From assembly GCA_016868775.1 (NCBI GenBank), contig VGFT01000001.1, forward strand, positions 434,001-498,000: a stretch of 64,000 nt of DNA, given 5' to 3'. The DNA comes from Bacteroidota bacterium (GTDB lineage: Bacteria > Bacteroidota > Bacteroidia > Chitinophagales > Chitinophagaceae). The notes beneath the pieces are model-generated. The model did not search any database. It saw only the letters and a list, made by a program, of their open reading frames with translations, and was not told where the DNA came from. Below, piece after piece: positions 46,518-55,068 of the stretch (the stretch's first letter is position 1; the number at the start of each line of letters is the position of its first letter). A program made the position numbers and the translations under genes.

Positions 46518-47864
46518 ATGAACAAACGAGATTTTATACGCACTACGGCACTTACGGGCCTGGGTCTTACTTTAGGATGGGAAGCACTGGCCCGGGAATT
46601 CAAAAGCGTTTCCCACAGATCAGCGGCTTCGCTGGCTACTGATGAGGAGTTTTGGAAAAGAATCCGAGAGAAATATCTGCTGAAGCCGGACTATATCAAC
46701 CTGGAGAACGGCTATTACAATTTCATCCCGCAACCCACGCTGGAGCGATATATCCAACACATACGAGACATTAATTACCAAGGCTCCTATTATATGCGTA
46801 CGGTACAGTGGGAAAACAAAAAGAAAATGGCTGCAAAACTATCAGCCATTGCTGGGTGCGAAGCCGACGAACTGATCGTTACACGAAATACGACCGAATC
46901 GCTGGATCTGGTGATTGCCGGGCAATCCTGGCAACGAGGCGACGAAGCCGTGATGGCCATTCAAGACTACGGCGCCATGCTCGACATGTTCGATCAGGTG
47001 GCTGAACGATACGGAGTGGTCTTGAAAAAAATCTCTGTGCCCAACCACCCCCAATCCGACGAAGAAATCGTTTCCCTATACGAGCAAGCGATTACGCCCA
47101 AGACCAAGTTGTTGATGGTCTGTCATATGATCAACATAACCGGACAGATCTTGCCCATCCGAAAGATCTCGGACATGGCGCATGCCAAAGGCGTGAAGGT
47201 TATGGTCGACGGCGCTCACGCCTTCGCTCATATTCAATACTGGATCAGTGAACTGAATTGCGATTACTACGGCACATCATTACACAAATGGATGAGCGTT
47301 CCGCTAGGTGCCGGATTTCTTTATGTCAAAAAAGGAGAAGCCTCCTCTCTCTGGCCACTGTTGGGCGACCGAACGCCAAAAGATGATGTTTACCGACTCA
47401 ATCACACCGGCACACATCCTTGTGCCACCGATCTTGCTATTTCCGATGCGATCGATTTTTTTAATCTGATTGGAGCGGATAAAAAAGAGGCGCGGCTGCG
47501 GTTTTTGAAAGACTACTGGACGAGCCGAGTAAAAGACAATCCAAAGATCATATTAAATACGCCGCTTTCATCGGGTCGTTCTTGCGGAATCGCAAACGTC
47601 GGCATCAAGGGCATGAGTCCTGGCACGTTGGGTAAAAGACTGAATGAAGAACACCGGGTATACACCGTACCTATTGATTATGCGAATGTTCAAGGCTGTC
47701 GCATTACCCCAAATGTTTATACCACCACCGCAGAGCTCGATCACTTCGTAAATGCCCTACACCAACTAACGAACCCCCCAAACTATCCAAACTGCCCAAA
47801 CTCCCAAACTGGCGGGGATTTCCGCCTGCGATCACAGGTTGACCAACAACCACGCCAAGATTGA
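46518..47864 (+). CDS. Class V aminotransferase-fold PLP enzyme, exported
   Basis: PLP-dependent enzyme (448 aa) of the class V/isopenicillin-N-epimerase-like group. N-terminal FIRTTALTGLGLTLGWEA looks like a Tat-type or lipid-like export signal preceded by MNKRD, so it may act in the periplasm. The PLP Lys is probably in SLHKWMSVPLGAGF; TRNTTESLDLVIAG and MVDGAHAFAH (PLP-binding Asp and His) are also visible. The last about 30 residues (NPPNYPNCPNSQTGG...) come from a tandem repeat that seems to have removed the natural stop after HQLTN. Function unknown. Confidence 0.82.
   Translation: MNKRDFIRTTALTGLGLTLGWEALAREFKSVSHRSAASLATDEEFWKRIREKYLLKPDYINLENGYYNFIPQPTLERYIQHIRDINYQGSYYMRTVQWENKKKMAAKLSAIAGCEADELIVTRNTTESLDLVIAGQSWQRGDEAVMAIQDYGAMLDMFDQVAERYGVVLKKISVPNHPQSDEEIVSLYEQAITPKTKLLMVCHMINITGQILPIRKISDMAHAKGVKVMVDGAHAFAHIQYWISELNCDYYGTSLHKWMSVPLGAGFLYVKKGEASSLWPLLGDRTPKDDVYRLNHTGTHPCATDLAISDAIDFFNLIGADKKEARLRFLKDYWTSRVKDNPKIILNTPLSSGRSCGIANVGIKGMSPGTLGKRLNEEHRVYTVPIDYANVQGCRITPNVYTTTAELDHFVNALHQLTNPPNYPNCPNSQTGGDFRLRSQVDQQPRQD
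47777..47810. repeat. Inverted AGTTTGGAT repeat array in the aminotransferase 3' end
   Basis: CCCAAACT, ATCCAAACT, GCCCAAACT and CCCAAACT: reverse complement of the arrays at 43949 and 46450. The array is translated as PNYPNCPNSQ. Confidence 0.75.
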
Positions 47865-47989
47865 CGATCCTCATTCATCCACCCCACCCCGCCTCCCTAG
47901 TTTTTCAATACATTAAACCATTGTAAGTCAACCATTCTATCACCCTGGCATTTTCCCGTTTGAGTCATACAATATCACACTAGTCCTTA

Positions 47990-48007
47990 TATAACATATA
48001 CGTTATA
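47990..48007. promoter_or_regulatory. Imperfect palindrome upstream of the XRE regulator
   Basis: TATAACATATACGTTATA, arms TATAAC/GTTATA around ATATAC, within an AT-rich 246-nt intergenic region (47865-48110) that otherwise holds no gene. Could be an operator of the downstream regulator. Tentative. Confidence 0.3.
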
Positions 48008-48110
48008 CCTAATAGTAGTATTAATAAGTTATATATAAAATATACTTTTAGTGTACACACACGGCAGATTTGCCCTTGAGCAGATAATACTTCTGTAGCA
48101 CATTTGTTAT

Positions 48111-48344
48111 ATGTCAATGAAACGAGAGGAGGTGAGTAAAAAAATAGGAGAACGGATTCGTGAGATCCGTTTGGACAAAGGTTTATCGATCGAGAAGGTA
48201 GCTAATGGCTCGAATATTGACTACACGCAGTTGAGTCGGATTGAATTGGGAAAGATCAACACCAGTATTTATCAGATCTATTGTATTTCTCGTTCGTTGG
48301 ATGTTCCCGTACCGCATATCTTTCACGTGTTGGATCAGGAGTAG
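48111..48344 (+). CDS. XRE family helix-turn-helix regulator
   Basis: 77-residue single-domain repressor-type protein. The lambda-Cro-like helix-turn-helix is complete: IGERIREIRLDKGLSIEKVANGSNIDYTQLSRIELGKINTS-like sequence, followed by the C-terminal helix ISRSLDVPVPHIF. It is alone, flanked by unrelated genes. CACATTTG (one mismatch to TAnnTTTG) ends 4 nt before its ATG. Targets unknown. Confidence 0.93.
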   Translation: MSMKREEVSKKIGERIREIRLDKGLSIEKVANGSNIDYTQLSRIELGKINTSIYQIYCISRSLDVPVPHIFHVLDQE

Positions 48345-48366
48345 TGAGAAATTTGGGATTATTTGT

Positions 48367-49698
48367 TTACGGTTGCGGCATCAGAAAATCGCGCAAGCTC
48401 ATTCTTTTGGTTTGTAGGGTCACGTCTTTGGAGCCGGATTCCAGGGCTTGTTGGATCGAGGCATTATCGACCAATACTACTTGCTCTTTGGGTAGTAGAA
48501 CGATCAGTCGCATAGCCTTTCCCTTTTGCAGGTAGATGGATGATCCTTTTTCTTCTCGCTTGTATTGCATAACGGAATTTTCTTCATCGTAAAGTGCGAT
48601 TATACTGCCCTTTTTTTCTGAGTCGGGCAGCGATTTCTCAAAGTCAAAGTGAACGACTACGGGGATACAGTCCTCCACTTTCATCAGCCGGTCTACGTTC
48701 CAGATGCCCAATCGGTCGGCGGAAAAAAATTGTAGGAGGTCGGATTCTTTTTGACTGCGGACCAGCTGCTCCAACCGCTCTTTTCTTTTTCGGTCGAGTT
48801 CGGCCACCTCTTCCTCATACTCTTTCATGCGTTTTTTCATGTTGGCGTTGGAGGTGAGTGGACTCGCCAGCAACGTCTTCTGCATTCCTTTATTGACGGA
48901 TGGGTTGTCTGAATCAAATTGTGAAAAGGTCAACGCGTATAGGTTTCCCCTTTTATCTACTTGTTTGATCGATACTTTTTGCCAATTGATTCGACTATCT
49001 GTTAGAAGTCTCTCAATGGGTTCAGAATCATCGAGTCTCCATTTTAGATTTTGATATGCTTTCAGGTAGGGCGCTGCTTCCAGGTTTCCAACCAATTCAA
49101 AAACTCTCGCATCTTCTTTCGGAGGAATTGTTGCATCATCCAGTGAGTCGGTAAGGGCGCGAATGGTTTGCCATTTAATTCGATTGCTGTCCGTTCGAAA
49201 ATTTCCCCGAATATTCCAATCGGCATCTTCTTCCATATACCAGAGGTCGTATCCGTTGGCATCTCGGAAGCCAGCCAGGCCAACCCCGATCGATTTTCCG
49301 GAAGCAACGCTCAATTCTTCCTGTCCAAAATAGGCGCGCATTTCCATCATTCCGGCCGATTGTAGCTGCTGATTTCCGTTGGCGCGAGTATTTAAGGGGA
49401 TGCCGGCCCGGAACATATCTTCTGCCCGGTGAAACTCTCTGATCCGAAAGTCAACCAATCCGTGTACAGGATTTCCCTTGCTGTCGACCAACGTGCCCGG
49501 ATCGATCCGAATTTCGGTTCCCGTGGCCAGTCGGATGTTGATCCCGCTGTCGGCATGAAAACGGTGCGACTCAAAAGGAATGTCCAGCGTCCGGTCTGGC
49601 GGATGGATCCTGGATTTTCGATTTGCTGAACAGGCGGTCAGCAACAGCAGCAGTCCAACAGCAGCGGAGGTGAATCGGAGAGCAAGGAGTTTATGCAT
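48367..49698 (-). CDS. Lipoprotein of unknown function
   Basis: 443 aa exported protein with lipobox LLTAC at residue 23. I recognise no domain family. The N-terminal half (FHADSGINIRLATGTEIRIDPGTLVDSKGNPV, FRIREFHRAEDMFRAG) contains strands of a beta-rich fold; the middle has a coiled-coil-like Glu/Arg/Lys stretch (KKRMKEYEEEVAELDRKRKERLEQLVRS). The C-terminal part is again beta-rich. It lies 6 nt after the PQQ-propeller gene on the same strand, so they are an operon. Confidence 0.72.
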   Translation of the reverse strand: MHKLLALRFTSAAVGLLLLLTACSANRKSRIHPPDRTLDIPFESHRFHADSGINIRLATGTEIRIDPGTLVDSKGNPVHGLVDFRIREFHRAEDMFRAGIPLNTRANGNQQLQSAGMMEMRAYFGQEELSVASGKSIGVGLAGFRDANGYDLWYMEEDADWNIRGNFRTDSNRIKWQTIRALTDSLDDATIPPKEDARVFELVGNLEAAPYLKAYQNLKWRLDDSEPIERLLTDSRINWQKVSIKQVDKRGNLYALTFSQFDSDNPSVNKGMQKTLLASPLTSNANMKKRMKEYEEEVAELDRKRKERLEQLVRSQKESDLLQFFSADRLGIWNVDRLMKVEDCIPVVVHFDFEKSLPDSEKKGSIIALYDEENSVMQYKREEKGSSIYLQKGKAMRLIVLLPKEQVVLVDNASIQQALESGSKDVTLQTKRMSLRDFLMPQP

Positions 49699-49704
49699 GG
49701 CGGA

Positions 49705-51057
49705 TCAATATTTGGGGAGTTCGTAACAATAGAGGTATCCGTCGTAACTGGATATCAGGATATCGAGATTTCCATCTTGATTTACGTCTCGAATTACCGG
49801 TGGCATTTCAGCTCCGCCGGGATAAGAAATTCGATCGACAACAGTTTGATCCTCTAACGAAACGATCTCTAAAAACCCCATTTTATAATTCCCCATATCC
49901 CATTGGTTCAATACGACTGCTGCTTTTTTTCCGTTTGCGAGCGTAATTGTCTGGTTGGCAAAAAGAGGCGCATAGCCATTTCTAAAATCCGGTTCTAGCC
50001 GAAAATATCCCGAGTCGATAAAGGGTTGTGATCGATCAATGGTAGTGATACTACCATTCCCATCCACCTGGTATGTTTTGATTCGATCGTTCAGAAGCAA
50101 CTTTCCTCCCCCCGCGTCCAAGACATTCAATCCACCGCCTCCATTATTTCCGACGAGGGGAATTTTTTTAGCCAATTGGCCGGTAAGATCTAAATAGATC
50201 ATCTCTTTTGTTACGGTATAGTTTTCTCCGTACTTTGTTATTGACCCAACGATAAATCTTTCTTTTCCCGCTCCAGCTAGGCCAACGGCATCAAAACTGT
50301 AGCTTTCGTCTTTTGTCGACCACAGTTCTTTTCCGGTTCGTCCGTTCAGGGCCAGCAAGCTTCCATTGAACAAGCAATAGACCAGATCTTCTGCGCCGTC
50401 GCGATTAACATCCACTAGGATCGGTTTTGTAAAAAAGGTGTTTCCGTTGCTAAACCAGGCTTTCACCTTAAATAACGTTCGATTATCACCGGGCTTCCAG
50501 CCCGAAAAATCAGGGACGTAATACGACCAGCGACTCTTTCCGGTTTGTGGATCCACCGCGTTTACTTCGCCCGATTCGGCGGCATAAACAATCATGTCGC
50601 CATTTTTTGTTTTCAGCAACACGGGCTCATGTTCAATATCGCCGGATGTGGGATTTCTCCAGCGGATCTTTCCATCCAGGTCGGTGCAAAGAAATTCTTC
50701 GTTGTCATTTCCAAAATAGAGTTTATTGTTATACGGGAGCAACCCATTTACATCCATATCGCCAAACAATTCGCCGGCAAAGTGACGAATCTTCTTTCCC
50801 GTTTTTCGATCAATTGCATACACACCGCTGTTGGGCTCAATCATTCCATAGTCCCTAAAATTATCCCCGTTCGATCCTATGTATAACCGATCGCCCACGA
50901 AAATCACATTACTCCGAAAGCTGGCCGCACCCATCTGAGTTTTCCAGATCAGCTTAGATCGACTTTCGATAGTTGGGTATGCGGCCTGATTATTTTTGGG
51001 TACGGTAAGCGCTACGCTTGCTGCGCTTACGGCTACAACGGCTAGAGGTTTGAGCAT
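49705..51057 (-). CDS. Exported PQQ-like beta-propeller protein
   Basis: About 450 aa protein with a hydrophobic N-terminus (MLKPLAVVAVSAASVALTV) serving as signal or anchor. The ORF opens at TTG 51078; ATG 51057 is preferred. Repeating tryptophan/glycine-bearing blades are visible: GVYAIDRKTGKKIRHF, DLDGKIRWRNPTSGD, AVDPQTGKSRWSYYV and LALNGRTGKELWSTK, with VDVNRDGAEDLVYCL and RDVNQDGNLDILISSYDGYLYC of FG-GAP/integrin-like type. This is the PQQ-repeat/BamB-like fold. No cofactor site can be assigned. It may act as a binding scaffold in the envelope. Confidence 0.84.
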   Translation of the reverse strand: MLKPLAVVAVSAASVALTVPKNNQAAYPTIESRSKLIWKTQMGAASFRSNVIFVGDRLYIGSNGDNFRDYGMIEPNSGVYAIDRKTGKKIRHFAGELFGDMDVNGLLPYNNKLYFGNDNEEFLCTDLDGKIRWRNPTSGDIEHEPVLLKTKNGDMIVYAAESGEVNAVDPQTGKSRWSYYVPDFSGWKPGDNRTLFKVKAWFSNGNTFFTKPILVDVNRDGAEDLVYCLFNGSLLALNGRTGKELWSTKDESYSFDAVGLAGAGKERFIVGSITKYGENYTVTKEMIYLDLTGQLAKKIPLVGNNGGGGLNVLDAGGGKLLLNDRIKTYQVDGNGSITTIDRSQPFIDSGYFRLEPDFRNGYAPLFANQTITLANGKKAAVVLNQWDMGNYKMGFLEIVSLEDQTVVDRISYPGGAEMPPVIRDVNQDGNLDILISSYDGYLYCYELPKY

Positions 51058-51171
51058 CTTGGATCGTTTTGAGGTCAACGTTCAAACGTGCTCGAATCCT
51101 AAAAAAGTGTCTGGATTATTATCTGAATACAGGCTTTAACGCCGTCATAACAAATATAAATGCTCAAATCA

Positions 51172-51888
51172 TTAAAGAGCGCGGTTGAAGAAAATCAGGT
51201 TCTCCCAGCGCGTTTCGCAAGAGAAATCGTAATTCGCCATGGCTTCAAATAGGGCTTTGGAGCATCCCGGAATCGTTCGATCGTGTAGTTCCACTATTAG
51301 TAAACGGGTGTGGGGTAGCCAGGAAGCATAGTCGGTTCGGAAAATCTCCCTTTCGGCCCCTTCAATATCAAGCTTGACGAGATCTAATGTTTTGCGGCCG
51401 CTGTTTTTCAGGATTTCACCGATCGACAGGGCCTTCATGGTATCGGAGGAAGGATGATCGGTCCACTCTACCTGATAAGAATTGGCATCGGCGGATTTGT
51501 CTTTTATTCGAAGGTGACCGGAGGCAGACCAAAGTCCGCCTTGTATGCACTCCACTTTTGGAATGTCGCGGATGTTGTGCTCTAGCAATGCATAATTGGC
51601 CGCATCGGGTTCGATGGCAATGATCTTGGCTCCCGGAAAACGCCGGGCGAAATAAAGAGCAGACATTCCAATGTTGGCACCCCCGTCAAGGATGAGTTCG
51701 GGTTCAAACGGGATGGGGAAATCGTATTCGCGCAGGACAAACACGTGCTCATAGGTGTCGTAGTCGGTTGTATGCGGACGCAGTCGGAAACTCGTATTCC
51801 ACCGAGTTGCTCGTATCTCCCCAAACGTTTTTCGCTTGGCTTTCCACCAGAAAGCGAATCCGTCGGCCAGGCCCAGGGTCCGGGTCAT
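51172..51888 (-). CDS. FkbM family methyltransferase
   Basis: SAM-dependent methyltransferase (about 238 aa). Motif I LDGGANIGMSALYFARRF and motif KLDIEGAEREIF near residue 195 are diagnostic for FkbM. These often methylate sugar hydroxyls in glycans or polyketides. The ORF opens at TTG 51909; ATG 51888 (MTRTLGLADGF) is preferred. The glycosyltransferase gene is divergent 89 nt away, so a role in polysaccharide decoration is plausible. Confidence 0.85.
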   Translation of the reverse strand: MTRTLGLADGFAFWWKAKRKTFGEIRATRWNTSFRLRPHTTDYDTYEHVFVLREYDFPIPFEPELILDGGANIGMSALYFARRFPGAKIIAIEPDAANYALLEHNIRDIPKVECIQGGLWSASGHLRIKDKSADANSYQVEWTDHPSSDTMKALSIGEILKNSGRKTLDLVKLDIEGAEREIFRTDYASWLPHTRLLIVELHDRTIPGCSKALFEAMANYDFSCETRWENLIFFNRAL

Positions 51889-51977
51889 ATTTTTTAGTCT
51901 GGAATTCAACGTTCGGAGTTCAGGGTTTATCTATTGGTTTATGGTCTGGGGCGAAAATAGTTCGTTATTTTGGAGTT

Positions 51978-53165
51978 ATGCATTTGGGATTTGTGTCGTA
52001 CGAGTTTCCGCCGGATACGGGTTTTGGGGGGATAGCCACCTATGTTCAGCAGATGAGTGCTGCTATGGCGGGATTGAATATAGAGGTGGATGTATTTGTA
52101 GGGAGTCCGTCGCGTTTCGGGGTGGAACACCTTCAGCCCAACTACCGGATCCATTACATACGGTGTCTGTCGCGTGAGGCGTTCATTCGATTGTCGCCCG
52201 TAGCCGTTCGATCGATTCATCTGATCCGGCCCTTTGACGGATTGGAATATCCCGAATACGGCGGGGAGGCGCGGTTTATACGCGAGCAATTACCCAACGT
52301 GCCCTTGTGGATCAAGTTGCATACGCCATCTTATTTGGTGAAACAGTTGAACGACCGTTATTACGATCGTCTGCTTTGGCGCCGGGTCAAAAAAGCTTTT
52401 TTCCCTTATAAAAAAGAAAATGATCCCGAGTATTTGTCTTTGCAAATGGCCGATCGGGTGTTCGCTCCTTGTCATTCGCTGCGTGCGATTGCTATTCGCG
52501 ATTGGCAGATAAAATCCGATCGCATTCAGATCGTTCCATATCCGTATCGAGTGGCCAGTGCATTTACCAACATGGAGTTGCCGGATGGTTCGCCAACGGC
52601 GATTTTTGTAGGCCGACTCGAAACCCGCAAAGGCGTTTGGAATCTGGCCAAGGCGATTCCGCTGGTTTTGCAAGAGATTCCCAATGCCCGATTTATTTTT
52701 TTGGGGAAGGATAGTCAAGGTCCCCTTCGCCAACGATCCATGAAAAAGGTATTATTGCGAACGCTGGGCCCTTCAGTAACAGCTGTGGAATTCATAGATG
52801 CCGTACCCTTACAGGAGGTTCCTACTGTTTTATCTCGCGCTTCGGTGGCGGTATTCCCAAGTTTGTGGGAAAACTTTCCAAATGTTTGTCTCGAAGCCAT
52901 GGCCGCCGGACGCGCGATCGTGGCTTCCCGGGGGGGAGGGATGGTGGATATGCTAACGCCTAACTCCGGTGGCGTGTTTGTTGATCCCGAAGATCCCCGA
53001 TCGATCGCTGACGGGTTGTTGGAGTTATTCCGCGACCCTGCCCGCATCCGCGAAATGGGCATCCGAAACCGCGAACGCGCCGTTCAGTATTATGGTAAGG
53101 AACTGATTCAGGAGTTGTTGTATTTATTGTCCGATGCAGCCCTACCTCGCCCGCCGAAGCTTTAG
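51978..53165 (+). CDS. Family 4 glycosyltransferase
   Basis: GT-B glycosyltransferase (about 395 aa). The ORF track starts at 51768, inside the divergent FkbM gene; ATG 51978 (MHLGFVSYEFPPDTGFGGIA) gives the typical N-terminus. The C-terminal nucleotide-sugar domain has FVGRLETRKGVWNLAKAI and FPSLWENFPNVCLEAMAAG, the conserved E-x7-E-type region. It probably extends an exopolysaccharide or LPS O-chain. The last residues (ALPRPPKL) are coded by a short intergenic repeat at 53142-53174, so the natural end may lie earlier. Confidence 0.87.
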   Translation: MHLGFVSYEFPPDTGFGGIATYVQQMSAAMAGLNIEVDVFVGSPSRFGVEHLQPNYRIHYIRCLSREAFIRLSPVAVRSIHLIRPFDGLEYPEYGGEARFIREQLPNVPLWIKLHTPSYLVKQLNDRYYDRLLWRRVKKAFFPYKKENDPEYLSLQMADRVFAPCHSLRAIAIRDWQIKSDRIQIVPYPYRVASAFTNMELPDGSPTAIFVGRLETRKGVWNLAKAIPLVLQEIPNARFIFLGKDSQGPLRQRSMKKVLLRTLGPSVTAVEFIDAVPLQEVPTVLSRASVAVFPSLWENFPNVCLEAMAAGRAIVASRGGGMVDMLTPNSGGVFVDPEDPRSIADGLLELFRDPARIREMGIRNRERAVQYYGKELIQELLYLLSDAALPRPPKL

Positions 53166-53174
53166 CGTAGGAGG
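53142..53174. repeat. Short dispersed repeat of the CGCCGAAGC type
   Basis: CCTACCTCGCCCGCCGAAGCTTTAGCGTAGGAGGG contains inverted CCTAC/GTAGG ends and the core GCCGAAGCTTTAGCG. It overlaps the 3' end of the glycosyltransferase frame. The core resembles the arms at 22300/22497 (CGCCGAAGCGTTAGC). Confidence 0.55.
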
Positions 53175-53199
53175 GAATCTTAGATAAATCACACATACA

Positions 53200-53226
53200 G
53201 GTAAATGAAACCCCGTTTTATTTACC
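53200..53226. repeat. Stable hairpin upstream of the DUF3127 gene
   Basis: GGTAAATGAAAC pairs with GTTTTATTTACC (one G-U) around a CCC loop, a 12-bp stem. There is no U-run, so it is not a simple terminator. It lies 28 nt upstream of the DUF3127 ATG. It might act in RNA stability or as a regulatory site; unknown. Confidence 0.5.
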
Positions 53227-53254
53227 GACCTTCGCGAATATTATAAACAAGCCT

Positions 53255-53584
53255 ATGCAGTTGAATGCTAAATTAATTTCGCTTTTACCGTTACAGACCG
53301 GAAATGGCAAGAATGGTACTTGGAAGAAACAAGACATTATCGTGGAAACGGATGGACAGTATCCCAAAAAAGTATGTATTTCCATTTGGGGAGATAAGAT
53401 CGATGAAAAAAAACTCGTGCCGGGCAATCGGTTGAAGATCGACTTTGATGTAGAGAGCCGGGAGTACAACGGTCGCTGGTATACGGATGTCAAGGCCTGG
53501 CGGATAGACACAGAAGGGGAGCAAGCACCGGAAGCCGCGAGTTCCATCGATACGCCGCATCCGGAGGACGATTTACCTTTTTGA
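53255..53584 (+). CDS. DUF3127 protein with an SSB-like acidic tail
   Basis: 109 aa. A short OB-fold-like region (NAKLISLLPLQTGNGKNGTWKKQDIIVE, KVCISIWGDKIDEKK, LKIDFDVESREYNGRWYTDVKAWRI) belongs to DUF3127. The protein ends HPEDDLPF, the same acidic-Pro-Phe tip that SSB proteins use to recruit repair and replication partners. This suggests a DNA-binding, SSB-like role in the cytoplasm (inference). A true SSB gene appears only as a fragment at 20.2 kb. No signal peptide. Monocistronic by position. Confidence 0.85.
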   Translation: MQLNAKLISLLPLQTGNGKNGTWKKQDIIVETDGQYPKKVCISIWGDKIDEKKLVPGNRLKIDFDVESREYNGRWYTDVKAWRIDTEGEQAPEAASSIDTPHPEDDLPF

Positions 53585-53622
53585 TGGGAACAATCTATTC
53601 TCAACCGATTGCAATAAATGGA

Positions 53623-54264
53623 TTATTTAAAATCCAAAACGGCGTTCCAGCGATATTTTTTGTGTGGCTGAATAGAGACACCCAGTTTTGTGTAGGGGTT
53701 GAACATAATCAGGCGATGGCCCAGGTCGGGGATGTCTTCGTCAATTAGCAGGTCCATGACGATTGAAAGCGGATCGTCGTATCCATAATCGCAGCATTCT
53801 CCAAGGAAGGATTCTACTTTTTTACAGGCCTGGGTTCTTCGCTTATGGCCAACGTAGCTTGTTTCACCGGAGGTGAGGGCATGGCATCGGGCACTTTCAT
53901 AAAGCGTTTGATCCGGATACAGAATGGGTTGGGGATTTTTTTGCTTTAGATAGGTCACCAGGCTTTTATAATAAGGGGATTGACGCAGGTTTTCTTCGCC
54001 GATGTATTCGGGATATTTTTCTATGACGGTAGTTAAAAAAAGACGGGGGTGTTGGCGTGCCAAATTGAGGATATAGAAGACGTTTTTTTCCTTTGAAGTC
54101 AAATAATCGGTTTGGGCTGCGGTATGACAGTTGCTAAATCTTGCATGATTCCATTCGGCAGAAAAGCTGGCCAATGGAGAGGCGGTGTCATTAGTGGGGT
54201 GATTGGGAAATGATCGAGCCTGACCGATTAGGGGAAAAAGCAACAAAGCGAATAATAGATGCAT
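53623..54264 (-). CDS. Exported CAP (SCP/PR-1) domain protein
   Basis: 213 aa with a signal peptide (MHLLFALLLFPLIGQARS). The CAP fold is recognisable from FYILNLARQHPRLF, DQTLYESARCHALTSGE with the conserved His, and the C-terminal RLIMFNPYTKLGVSIQPH with the His/Glu-type region. CAP proteins bind lipids or have peptidase-like sites; a precise function is unknown. Two cysteine pairs (CDYGY, CKKV) may form disulfides. It is on the minus strand, convergent with the DUF3127 gene 38 nt away. Confidence 0.78.
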   Translation of the reverse strand: MHLLFALLLFPLIGQARSFPNHPTNDTASPLASFSAEWNHARFSNCHTAAQTDYLTSKEKNVFYILNLARQHPRLFLTTVIEKYPEYIGEENLRQSPYYKSLVTYLKQKNPQPILYPDQTLYESARCHALTSGETSYVGHKRRTQACKKVESFLGECCDYGYDDPLSIVMDLLIDEDIPDLGHRLIMFNPYTKLGVSIQPHKKYRWNAVLDFK

Positions 54265-54363
54265 AATGATTACTCTAACGCGTGTAACCGCGATTTATAT
54301 ACATGGCAAGAAGAAAATTTTGATTTTCGCCCGGCTGAGGAGGCTTTAAAGCCTGCTATCAAC

Positions 54364-55068
54364 TTATTGCTTGCAGGGGCAATACTCCGTTTTTTGTCGC
54401 TCACTAAGTTGAAGGGCGGGATCCGGCGTAAAGTTCAGGATTCGGCTTTTTAACTTGCCAAATCCGTTATCATTTCCATCGGTATTTTTTCGCCAGTATT
54501 CCCAGGCTTGGGGGCCGCTAAAGGCACAGAATTGCATAAGGGCATACGCGGAGACCAACCCGGACATATGCCATCCGTTCCAGCAGTGAATTAAAATCGG
54601 TCCCGCTTCGGGCGATTCGATTGTTTGGTAAATCGAGCGTAGGAGTAGGCGGGCTATAGAGTCGTTGGTGGGGACGATCGAGCGGTATTCAATCCCAACC
54701 TGATCAAGCAGATCTAAGAGGGGTTCCGGGTATTGAGTAGAGAATCGAGATGCGTACAAGTAATACACCTTATCGAATCCCCGTTCGTACAGATTCAGAA
54801 GGCCTTGAAAGGTCATGGGACTATCGTTGGGCCTGGGGAGCAGGTTGTTATAGCTACCGTTTCCGCCACTACGATATAGTATACCCGGTAAAACGGCCCG
54901 AATATTGCGGATGCCATTCCATTCGGCTTCCCCCCGTCCTCTGTTATCGGTGTATTTAAATGACAGCAGACTATCGCACCCAACCGTATCTACCCGGTAA
55001 TCTAATTCCGCCTTGGCAGATTTATGCAAGGCAAATAGGATAAACAAAACATACGCGGATCGGATCAT
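54364..55068 (-). CDS. Phosphatase-fold exported protein with altered active site
   Basis: 234 aa with a signal peptide (MIRSAYVLFILFALHKSAKA). The signature ILIHCWNGWHMSGLVSAYAL resembles the dual-specificity/tyrosine phosphatase P-loop HCxxGxxR, but the invariant Arg after CX5 is Met (CWNGWHM). The fold could still bind phosphate-like ligands or be a pseudo-enzyme. Upstream, the CotH gene overlaps by 4 nt (ATGA), so they are translationally coupled. Confidence 0.78.
   Translation of the reverse strand: MIRSAYVLFILFALHKSAKAELDYRVDTVGCDSLLSFKYTDNRGRGEAEWNGIRNIRAVLPGILYRSGGNGSYNNLLPRPNDSPMTFQGLLNLYERGFDKVYYLYASRFSTQYPEPLLDLLDQVGIEYRSIVPTNDSIARLLLRSIYQTIESPEAGPILIHCWNGWHMSGLVSAYALMQFCAFSGPQAWEYWRKNTDGNDNGFGKLKSRILNFTPDPALQLSERQKTEYCPCKQ

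Noticed and set aside
43949-47810. AGTTTGGAT arrays as a CRISPR
   Set aside because: Nine-base units without unique spacers and no cas genes; a simple tandem repeat.
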